Assembly: GCA_004524595.1 (NCBI GenBank)
Contig: SDOA01000058.1
Span: forward strand, 1-23,681
Origin: Candidatus Thorarchaeota archaeon
GTDB taxonomy: Archaea; Asgardarchaeota; Thorarchaeia; Thorarchaeales; Thorarchaeaceae
Direction: 5' to 3'
DNA: 23,681 nucleotides
This document shows positions 15,783 through 22,056 of the stretch, piece after piece (within the stretch, counting starts at the first letter, position 1; each line of letters opens with the position of its first letter). The notes beneath the pieces were generated by a model. That model was given only the letters and a program-made list of their open reading frames with translations. It made no database searches and had not been told where the DNA came from. A program made the translations under genes and the position numbers.

Positions 15783-16814
15783 TTATTGCTTGCCCATTGT
15801 AAGAGCCATTACAGCTTTTTGTACATGCAGACGTGCTTCAGCAACATCGTACACTATTGACCTTGGACCATCACATACTTCATCGGTAACTTCAGCATTT
15901 CGATCAACAGGGCCACAATGAGTGAAATAGGCATCATTTGTTTTTGCCATCCAATCTTTGGTTGTGATCCAGTCATCATATTTTGCAGCAATGGCAATCT
16001 CCTTTTTCTTTGCCTCGTCAACTCCATACTTAGCCATCTCATCATAGAAGTTTGAAGTCATCCAATTTCTTGAGTACACAATGTCAGCATTCTTATAGCC
16101 TTCGTCCAAATCGTGGACTATTTCAAAGGTACTGTCTGAAGCAGCTGCATTTTCCTCGCACATCTTAATAACAGCAGGATCAAGATCATAACCTTCAGGG
16201 TGAGCTAGAGTGACATCCATTCCCAGTCTGGAATTAATCAGAATACTCTCTTGTACACTAGACCAAGACCTAACAAGAGCTCCCTTCCCCCATACTTGAA
16301 GGAGTTTCTTACCTCTTAGATCCTTCCCTGCGTGTTGTCTGTAACCCATAACATCTGCTAAACCCTGAAAAGGATGGTACTTATCATGAGCCATACTTAC
16401 AATTGGGATACTCGAATTTTCTGCATACTGTCGAAGTAATTCTTCGCCTTGACCGTAATAATCGATAGCGGTCTCAAGAATTCTAATACCAATACCAACT
16501 GCATATCTACTCATTACTTGAGCAGCATCTTCAACTGTTTCACCCGCAGACTTTGATGATTTGAGCCTCATTGACTTTGGCTCTAGAAACTGAGCATGTC
16601 CTCCAAGCTCGGTAGCTGCAGCTTCAAATGATTGTCTTGTTCTCACTGAAGGATTATAGAAGAACATGAAGAAAGTTCGGCGGTCCAAGCAGTTGTTTAA
16701 TGGATGATCATACCTGTTGGCTTTGAACTCAAAGGCGAGCTCAAGAGCCTTCTCAATTTCATCAACACTCCAATCTTGTGTTGTGATCAAATCGCGTCCA
16801 TTTAGACTCTTCAT
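15783..16814 (-). CDS. Aspartate/ornithine carbamoyltransferase family protein, YgeW/N-acyl-ornithine-like, divergent active site
   Basis: A carbamoyl-phosphate-dependent transferase that would carbamoylate an amine substrate. Numbering is from the GTG at 16823. Carbamoyl-phosphate motifs are present: SVRTR (59-63) and HPFQ (150-153). The segment MDVTLAHPEGYDL closely resembles the YgeW/knotted transcarbamylase group. The usual HCLP is HCGP (302-305), and the proline-rich loop of that group is replaced by GKGALVRSW. This argues against a plain ornithine transcarbamylase, and the acceptor is unknown. ATG 16814 is taken as start (343 aa); an in-frame GTG lies at 16823, and neither has a strong ribosome-binding site. 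It has a long, structured leader and is the outer member of a cluster with a decayed and an intact paralogue. Confidence 0.85.
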   Translation of the reverse strand: MKSLNGRDLITTQDWSVDEIEKALELAFEFKANRYDHPLNNCLDRRTFFMFFYNPSVRTRQSFEAAATELGGHAQFLEPKSMRLKSSKSAGETVEDAAQVMSRYAVGIGIRILETAIDYYGQGEELLRQYAENSSIPIVSMAHDKYHPFQGLADVMGYRQHAGKDLRGKKLLQVWGKGALVRSWSSVQESILINSRLGMDVTLAHPEGYDLDPAVIKMCEENAAASDSTFEIVHDLDEGYKNADIVYSRNWMTSNFYDEMAKYGVDEAKKKEIAIAAKYDDWITTKDWMAKTNDAYFTHCGPVDRNAEVTDEVCDGPRSIVYDVAEARLHVQKAVMALTMGKQ

Positions 16815-16832
16815 TATTTTCACATGTTAGCA

Positions 16833-16855
16833 AGACTCTATCAATTTTTGAGTCT
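16833..16855 (-). repeat. Inverted repeat in the transcarbamylase leader
   Basis: AGACTC (16833-16838) and GAGTCT (16850-16855) are inverted around 11 nt. A third copy of the AGACTC unit lies at 16804-16809, within codons 2-4 after ATG 16814. The leader strand could therefore pair with either copy. Confidence 0.4.
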
Positions 16856-16873
16856 ATCTAATTGTTCAAAATG

Positions 16874-16913
16874 AGAGGTTGGAAAATGAGACAGGATTCA
16901 TGATTCAACCTCT
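16874..16913 (-). promoter_or_regulatory. 8-bp stem-loop in the transcarbamylase leader
   Basis: AGAGGTTG (16874-16881) is the exact complement of CAACCTCT (16906-16913). An inner ATGA/TCAT pairing (16886-16889 with 16898-16901) extends it. It lies between the probable TATA box and the start codon, so it would be in the 5' leader of the mRNA. Confidence 0.45.
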
Positions 16914-16949
16914 TTGTTGATTCTAATAGAAGGTTAGTATTCATTGGAG

Positions 16950-16959
16950 TATATAAAAA
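16950..16959 (-). promoter_or_regulatory. Strong archaeal TATA box, probably for the transcarbamylase at 15783-16814
   Basis: On the minus strand the sequence is TTTTTATATA, a very good match to TTTAWATA. Transcription would start near 16925, giving a leader of about 110 nt with the two inverted repeats. Such boxes are nearly symmetric, so a rightward transcript cannot be excluded. Confidence 0.5.
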
Positions 16960-17054
16960 CGGAAGCATCGTAAAACCAGTATCTAGTCATATCCTCTTAG
17001 TAATCAATAGCAAATGAAATTCAAATGCCAAAAAATAATATTACAAAAAAAGAG

Positions 17055-17078
17055 GATAGCTTATGCAGACTAGCTATC
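17055..17078 (-). terminator. Terminator left behind the decayed transcarbamylase
   Basis: GATAGCT (17055-17061) and AGCTATC (17072-17078) form a perfect 7-bp stem with a 10-nt loop. On the minus strand CTC and a run of seven T follow. It begins just after the in-frame stop of the pseudogene. Confidence 0.6.
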
Positions 17079-17084
17079 TCATAA

Positions 17085-17315
17085 TCAGTGCATTACAGCT
17101 TTTTGTGCATGAAATCCATTTTCAGCATGGTCAAAAGCAATAGACTATATGGTCTATCAATAACAGAATTCGAGACCTCAAAACCTCTGTCATAATGCAG
17201 ACAGTGCAAATGAGCTGCCTTTGGTCTCACGATTTTCATCATCACAGAACCAACACTTGTTCTTATCGAATACTTCTAGGGATTTCTCAAGTTCAACACT
17301 AGAAGGAGCAATTTT
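17085..17315 (-). pseudogene. Decayed third transcarbamylase (C-terminal part)
   Basis: Reading the minus strand in successive frames recovers the C-terminal half of a transcarbamylase. One frame gives ELEKSLEVFDKNKCWFCDDEN, split here as ELEKSLEVF and DKNKCWFCDDEN (compare YARKNKSWICDQQK in the gene at 17356). After a frameshift come KAAHLHCLHYDRGFEV and SNSVIDRPYS (compare HCLPADRGMEVTDDVIDGPQS). After another shift come FDHAENGFHAQKAVMH and a stop (compare FDEAGNRMHAQKALMAAIM). At least two frameshifts separate the pieces, and the N-terminal half, with the carbamoyl-phosphate motif, is missing. Similarity is higher to the gene at 17356 than to the one at 15783. The copy lies head-to-head with 17356, 41 nt away. 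Confidence 0.85.
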
Positions 17316-17337
17316 TTATCCAACTTGTGATTTTAAC

Positions 17338-17352
17338 TAATCAACGTGATTA
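17338..17352. promoter_or_regulatory. Palindrome abutting the second transcarbamylase start, possible operator
   Basis: TAATCA-ACG-TGATTA is a perfect 6-bp inverted repeat with a 3-nt centre, ending 3 nt before ATG 17356. It covers the region where a ribosome-binding site would be (only a weak GTGAT is present), so protein binding or RNA folding here would affect expression. Confidence 0.4.
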
Positions 17353-17355
17353 ATC

Positions 17356-18408
17356 ATGACTTCATATGTTGGAATATTCAAAGGCAGAGACTGGCTAGAA
17401 ACCCAGTCATGGTCACAAGAAGACCTCAAGACGTTGATTGATGCAGCAAAGGATCTGAAGAAGAAGTACAAAGACAGAGTATCTACTTCAGATATACTTC
17501 GTGATAGGACACTTTTCATGATTTTCTTCAATAGGTCTCTACGCACAAGGAATAGCTTCGAAGGTGGTATGACACAGTTAGGAGGTCATGCGCACTTCCT
17601 ATCTCCTCAGGATATCTATGTTCCTGCGCTACCAGAGGATGAAGAGGCATACAAGACAGAGAGAATTGCGGATGTTGCACGAGTTCTTGATGAAATGGGC
17701 GATGCGATTGCTATCAGACTTTATGGAGACGCCGCTAAATGGCAATACGGGCGAGGCCATCGAACACTGCAAGAGTTTGCTAAATGGGCCAAGATTCCTG
17801 TGATAAATATGGAGGACGATGTCTATCACCCATGTCAGGCATTAGCAGACATTCAAGCCGTAGATGAGCATGTAGGTAAATTTCAGAGCAAGAAGTATGT
17901 TATGTCATGGGCCTTTAGTGAAGGCCTCAAACCGCTCGCTGTGCCCCAAAGTTGTGTTCTGAGTGCCACCAAGATGGGGATGGATGTTGTCTTTGCACGA
18001 CCAAAGGGATTCGAGCTTGATGACAAAATAATTGAGCATTGTAAGGAGAATGCTGATCGATATGGTGGAAGTTTCGTGGAAACTGATAACATGGAAGAGG
18101 CATTCGAAGGGGCTCATGTGGTCTATCCTAAGAGTTGGACAGCTAGAGCTGCATTGCCAGGTCCATGGGGTGGTCCTCCCGAGCCAGACAAGAAACTGGC
18201 TTTAGAATATGCACGTAAGAATAAGTCATGGATCTGTGATCAGCAAAAGATGGACTTGACATCAAAAGCAATATACATGCACTGTCTCCCTGCAGACCGT
18301 GGTATGGAGGTCACTGATGATGTTATTGATGGACCTCAGAGCATTGTCTTTGATGAAGCGGGTAACAGAATGCACGCACAGAAAGCTCTAATGGCGGCAA
18401 TAATGTAG
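17356..18408 (+). CDS. Carbamoyltransferase, YgeW/N-acyl-ornithine (knotted) type
   Basis: A 350-residue transferase using carbamoyl phosphate, with SLRTR (61-65), HPCQ (158-161) and HCLP (309-312) intact. KPLAVPQ (192-198) matches the proline-containing loop of the knotted transcarbamylases (YgeW, N-acetyl- and N-succinyl-ornithine types). INMEDDVYHPCQALAD and AGNRMHAQKALMAAIM also match that group. A second Pro/Gly-rich segment, LPGPWGGPPEP (267-277), precedes the helical C-terminal part. It may make citrulline derivatives for arginine synthesis or act in purine/allantoin-type catabolism; no pathway neighbours decide between these. The start is ATG 17356, directly after a palindrome. It is divergent from the pseudogene and followed by a hairpin terminator. 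Confidence 0.88.
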   Translation: MTSYVGIFKGRDWLETQSWSQEDLKTLIDAAKDLKKKYKDRVSTSDILRDRTLFMIFFNRSLRTRNSFEGGMTQLGGHAHFLSPQDIYVPALPEDEEAYKTERIADVARVLDEMGDAIAIRLYGDAAKWQYGRGHRTLQEFAKWAKIPVINMEDDVYHPCQALADIQAVDEHVGKFQSKKYVMSWAFSEGLKPLAVPQSCVLSATKMGMDVVFARPKGFELDDKIIEHCKENADRYGGSFVETDNMEEAFEGAHVVYPKSWTARAALPGPWGGPPEPDKKLALEYARKNKSWICDQQKMDLTSKAIYMHCLPADRGMEVTDDVIDGPQSIVFDEAGNRMHAQKALMAAIM

Positions 18409-18414
18409 TAAAAA

Positions 18415-18446
18415 GATGGAGGGGGATTGAATTGTCCTCCCTCATC
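18415..18446 (+). terminator. Hairpin terminator after the second transcarbamylase
   Basis: GATGGAGGGGGA (18415-18426) can pair with TCCTCCCTCATC (18435-18446), with one mismatch and two wobble pairs, over an 8-nt loop. It starts 7 nt after the stop and is followed by a long pyrimidine tract. Confidence 0.6.
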
Positions 18447-18568
18447 TCATCTTCCTCTCTCTTCAATTGGTCCTTATTGAAGTTCTCAGACCTTTTTAGT
18501 CCCACAGGTCATCCCACAAAATTTGAATTATTTACTAAGAATATTGATGACTTAGGTAAGATTAGGTC

Positions 18569-20263
18569 CTATGACATTCCGAATTTCTGTGCGTTTGTTG
18601 ATGCATCAACAGCCTCATCATGTTTTCCCTGAAGATCATACACTTGAGAAAGCATATGCCAAGCAACTGCTACCGTTGGTTTTAGTTTCACAACTTTTTC
18701 AAGCATGATCTGAGCCATGTCCAAGTTGCCTCTCTGCATGTGAATGAAACCTAGTGGAAGAATGTTTGATGCATTATTGGGATCCAACTCAACAGCACGT
18801 GTGAGTGCATGTTCGGCCTCTTCGAGCTTTCCCGCATCTCCTAGAGCTGCACCTAAGACCCCCCATGCAATGGCATTATCCTCCTCCAGCCTGATTGCTT
18901 CTCTTGCGGCTTTCTCTCCATCATTGTATTTCTTTAAGTTAACATAGATTAGGCCAAGTTGTGCCCATGCATCTGCATCTTCCGGTATGAGTTTTACAAC
19001 CTTATTGAAATTCTTCAGAGCCTTATCCAGTTTCCCTTCAGCTAATAGTTTCATACCTTCATCTTTCTGTTCTTCAGCCTCGGCTAGTTTTTTGGTCAGA
19101 ACCTGATCTCCACTCTGAATCTTTTCGACCTCAGCGAGCATCTTACGAAGTGAAGATTCCTGCGGATTAGCCGCAATGCCATCTCTTAGTACTTCAATTG
19201 CTTCATTCATGTTACCTTGGATTGTTCTAATACTTGAGAGTACTTGATATGCTCCAACGCTCTTTGAATCCAGGCTTATTGCTGTCTTGCAGGCTTTTTC
19301 AGCCTCTCGAAGCTCTTGTAACTGAACAAGGATTCCTCCTAAGAGTGCCCAAGATTCTGCATGTTTTGGTCGCAGTCTGACTGCTTTTTCCAGTGCTTTT
19401 CGCGCTCTCTCAAAATTCTGATTTTGATAGTGAACCGCACCCATGCTGAACATATACTCCCCCTCATCCATTCCCTTGGGGCATTTCTTCAGATGTTCTT
19501 CTAGCATCTCGACGGTCGCTTCAATCACTTCTAGCATTTTAGAATCGTTTCTGCTGAGTTCTCTTGCCTTAGCAAGAGCTGCTTCACCTTCATCATAGTC
19601 ACCAAATTGATAGGAATCAACTGCAAATGACAACCATGCCTCTACATAGTCTGGATTGGCCTCTATTGCCTTTCTTCTAAACGATAGTCCCTCCTCAAAT
19701 CGATGTTGAAGCGTAAGCACTTCAGCAAGCCCAATCATCAGTCGTTCGGTCTCTTCTTTAGATGATTCAATACCCTTTCTGAATATTTCTTCTGCTCTCT
19801 TGAATTTCTCTCGTTTTTTGAAGATTGTAGCTAAAAGAAACCAAGGTCTATACCAAGTAGGTGTTGACTCAGTTACCGCCCCATAGATTTTTTCCGCTAT
19901 TTTGGGCTGTCCCTCTTCTTCCATAAGAATTCCAAATTCAACCATAGTATGAGGATTATCAATACCAAGAATTGAATCCTCAATCTTTGTGTATTTTCTT
20001 GCTGCTTCAATTGCTTCTTTGGCTTTGTCTTTACTACCAGCACCCAACAATGCGTGAGCGTATTCAAGCCATACTTGACCATTCCTTGGAAATTGCTCTA
20101 GAATCGCCTCATACTGCTCTATAGCTCTATTATACTCACCAGCAATCAGATCTACCGTAGCTAAATTATATCTGTCTTTGAATTCTTCAGGCAATTCACG
20201 GTCACGTTTAAAGAATGCCAATCGTTTCACACCTATGGCTTTTTTCTTAAAAGATGCCTTCAT
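18569..20263 (-). CDS. TPR-repeat protein (about 13 repeats)
   Basis: A cytoplasmic scaffold-type protein of 564 residues built almost entirely of 34-residue tetratricopeptide repeats. About 13 units run from residue ~29 to the end, for example those beginning AESWALLGG, ADAWAQLGL, AIAWGVLGA and ending in LDPNN or LRPKH. A less regular stretch with charged coiled-coil character separates the blocks around residues 385-405 (TKKLAEAEEQKDEG). The N-terminus is very basic (MKASFKKKAIGVKR). There is no signal peptide or membrane segment. TPR arrays bind other proteins; the partner is not indicated by neighbours. No clear ribosome-binding site precedes ATG 20263, so translation may be leaderless or use a short leader. 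Confidence 0.88.
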   Translation of the reverse strand: MKASFKKKAIGVKRLAFFKRDRELPEEFKDRYNLATVDLIAGEYNRAIEQYEAILEQFPRNGQVWLEYAHALLGAGSKDKAKEAIEAARKYTKIEDSILGIDNPHTMVEFGILMEEEGQPKIAEKIYGAVTESTPTWYRPWFLLATIFKKREKFKRAEEIFRKGIESSKEETERLMIGLAEVLTLQHRFEEGLSFRRKAIEANPDYVEAWLSFAVDSYQFGDYDEGEAALAKARELSRNDSKMLEVIEATVEMLEEHLKKCPKGMDEGEYMFSMGAVHYQNQNFERARKALEKAVRLRPKHAESWALLGGILVQLQELREAEKACKTAISLDSKSVGAYQVLSSIRTIQGNMNEAIEVLRDGIAANPQESSLRKMLAEVEKIQSGDQVLTKKLAEAEEQKDEGMKLLAEGKLDKALKNFNKVVKLIPEDADAWAQLGLIYVNLKKYNDGEKAAREAIRLEEDNAIAWGVLGAALGDAGKLEEAEHALTRAVELDPNNASNILPLGFIHMQRGNLDMAQIMLEKVVKLKPTVAVAWHMLSQVYDLQGKHDEAVDASTNAQKFGMS

Positions 20264-20427
20264 GAGGCTTTCTATAACTTCATTATTGGATGGTCTACTC
20301 TTAAGTGAAAGAGGATATGTTATTTTTGAAATAAAAAAGTGAAGATTGGATTCATCTTTAATATTGTCGTAGAAATCTTGATATCAACTAACCAAGTGAA
20401 CTTTTTCTATTAGAATGAGGGAAACTA

Positions 20428-21981
20428 ATGCTTAGAAAACTAACTGTGATAAATGGTGAAGTGTTAATTTTCATTTCCTCAATATTAGCAGTTAGTCTAA
20501 GCATATTTCCAATAGCAACAGGTTATGCTTTCACAATCATCGATTCTAATTTAATGGCAATTACTCTGGCAATCTTGGTTTCCATTGAAACTATGGCTGC
20601 AGGTATTATTTTCAGCCACTCCTTTGCCCAATTCATAATTCATCGACGATTTCGGGATCTTGTCTTAATTGTGATGTCGATTAATCTAATCATTACAGGT
20701 CTCTTTTATATCATGACGAATGGATCGATGATTGGTATTTCACCATTTGCTGATGTTGTGAGAAATAGGACGATTGTCGTAGCCTTTGCTCTTGTTTTGG
20801 CACCTGCTTCTTTGTTTGGTACAATTACTGATCGAAAATCTGCTTCGAAAAAGAGAATATATATGACTGTTCTTTGGGGTCTGATAATAAGCCCATTTCT
20901 CTCTATTTGGTTTCTTCTTAGTCCTGAGCCAGTTTTTGTTGTGACTGATGCTGGTTCTGGATTCCTCGGAATAAACTTAGCCACTCTTCTGGTTTTGTTA
21001 TTCATAATACCAACAATGCTGATTGCACTGACTAAATTTGTATCGGCATGGAAACGGGAGGGAGTTCGAATGGATTTTGCATTAGCCAATGCTATAGTTA
21101 TTTGGCTAATCGTCATATCTATTTTTGTAGTCCAAAGTGACCCATTCCAATTTATCGAGTTGATATGGTTCTCTCTCTTCATTTTTGGGGCTATGACAAT
21201 TGCGTTAGTTGTCATTTCTTCTGAGGTCATTGAACCACAAAAAGCTCTAACTTCTCTTGTGATAGCTCGTACTCGAGAATTGGAAGAATCAAAAACAGAG
21301 AGTGAATTTTACCTGAATATATGGGGTCATAAGATTGGTAATCTCTTGCAAACAATGACCCTGTACTTTGAGATGTTTGCTTCAGGAATGAAAAAACCTG
21401 AAGAACTATCAAATCTTGCAGAGTCAGCTATTGATATTGGAAACGAAACTAACATGATCAATAGACAAGTATCCACATTACTTCGTCTAAAAGAGCAAGA
21501 AGATACTAAATTAGAAGAGTGTGACCTCCTTCATCATCTTGATTCCTTTCTAAAAATGCTTGATGTTTCCCAAAATGATATCATATTTAGTGACAATAAC
21601 AATCCAAGTTATGTATGTATTTTAGCTGATAGCTTTCTTGATACTCTCCTTTTTAATTTATACACCTTTATTTCAAAACACGGAAAAGACTACAGAATCA
21701 CAATTTCTGCACCTTCTGAAGCATGTTTTCTTGAAATCCAATACAAAGGTGCAAGACTTCCAATAGACCTTATAGAATCCCTGTTCAATAAGTTAGTGCC
21801 CTCACGGACTTCTATGAATCTTGATCTATTCATTGTGAAGATACTAATGAATAGATATCAGGGTAAATTGGAATATGAATATTTTGAAGAAACTGAGGAC
21901 AATCAATTATGTTTGATTTTCAAATCTCCAAGCAAGGATGAAAAAGACATTTCCCCACAAAAATTTCTAGAAGTAACATAG
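20428..21981 (+). CDS. Eight-TM membrane histidine-kinase-like protein, probable pseudokinase
   Basis: The N-terminal ~265 residues contain about eight hydrophobic segments forming a membrane sensor. A helix (271-295) then leads to a dimerisation/phosphoacceptor-like helix with IWGHKIGNLLQ; H301 is in the right place, but the acidic residue normally after it is K302. The C-terminal GHKL-like domain (~365-500) keeps the fold pattern but not the ATP motifs. The N-box reads FNLYTFISKH, with F414 where the Mg-ATP asparagine belongs. The G1 box reads QYKGARLP (Asp to Tyr, second Gly to Arg). The G2 box reads NLDL instead of GxGL. ATG 20428 has GAGGG at 20417-20421, 6 nt upstream. No response regulator is adjacent. 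It may act by binding rather than phosphorylation. Confidence 0.75.
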   Translation: MLRKLTVINGEVLIFISSILAVSLSIFPIATGYAFTIIDSNLMAITLAILVSIETMAAGIIFSHSFAQFIIHRRFRDLVLIVMSINLIITGLFYIMTNGSMIGISPFADVVRNRTIVVAFALVLAPASLFGTITDRKSASKKRIYMTVLWGLIISPFLSIWFLLSPEPVFVVTDAGSGFLGINLATLLVLLFIIPTMLIALTKFVSAWKREGVRMDFALANAIVIWLIVISIFVVQSDPFQFIELIWFSLFIFGAMTIALVVISSEVIEPQKALTSLVIARTRELEESKTESEFYLNIWGHKIGNLLQTMTLYFEMFASGMKKPEELSNLAESAIDIGNETNMINRQVSTLLRLKEQEDTKLEECDLLHHLDSFLKMLDVSQNDIIFSDNNNPSYVCILADSFLDTLLFNLYTFISKHGKDYRITISAPSEACFLEIQYKGARLPIDLIESLFNKLVPSRTSMNLDLFIVKILMNRYQGKLEYEYFEETEDNQLCLIFKSPSKDEKDISPQKFLEVT

Positions 21982-22022
21982 TTCTTGATTTGACTGAATA
22001 CTTAAGAGTCACAATGACCTTC

Positions 22023-22038
22023 AATTATTTCCATAATT
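22023..22038. repeat. Short palindrome upstream of the penicillin-acylase gene
   Basis: AATTAT-TTCC-ATAATT, a perfect 6-bp inverted repeat with a 4-nt centre, lies 10 nt before the ribosome-binding site. It may be an operator, or chance in AT-rich DNA. Confidence 0.3.
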
Positions 22039-22056
22039 CAATAGGACGGAGAGATT

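Noticed and set aside
20706..21230. 174-codon minus-strand frame inside the membrane sensor gene
   Set aside because: It is antisense to membrane-spanning coding sequence, where long opposite frames arise from codon bias. It has no family features.
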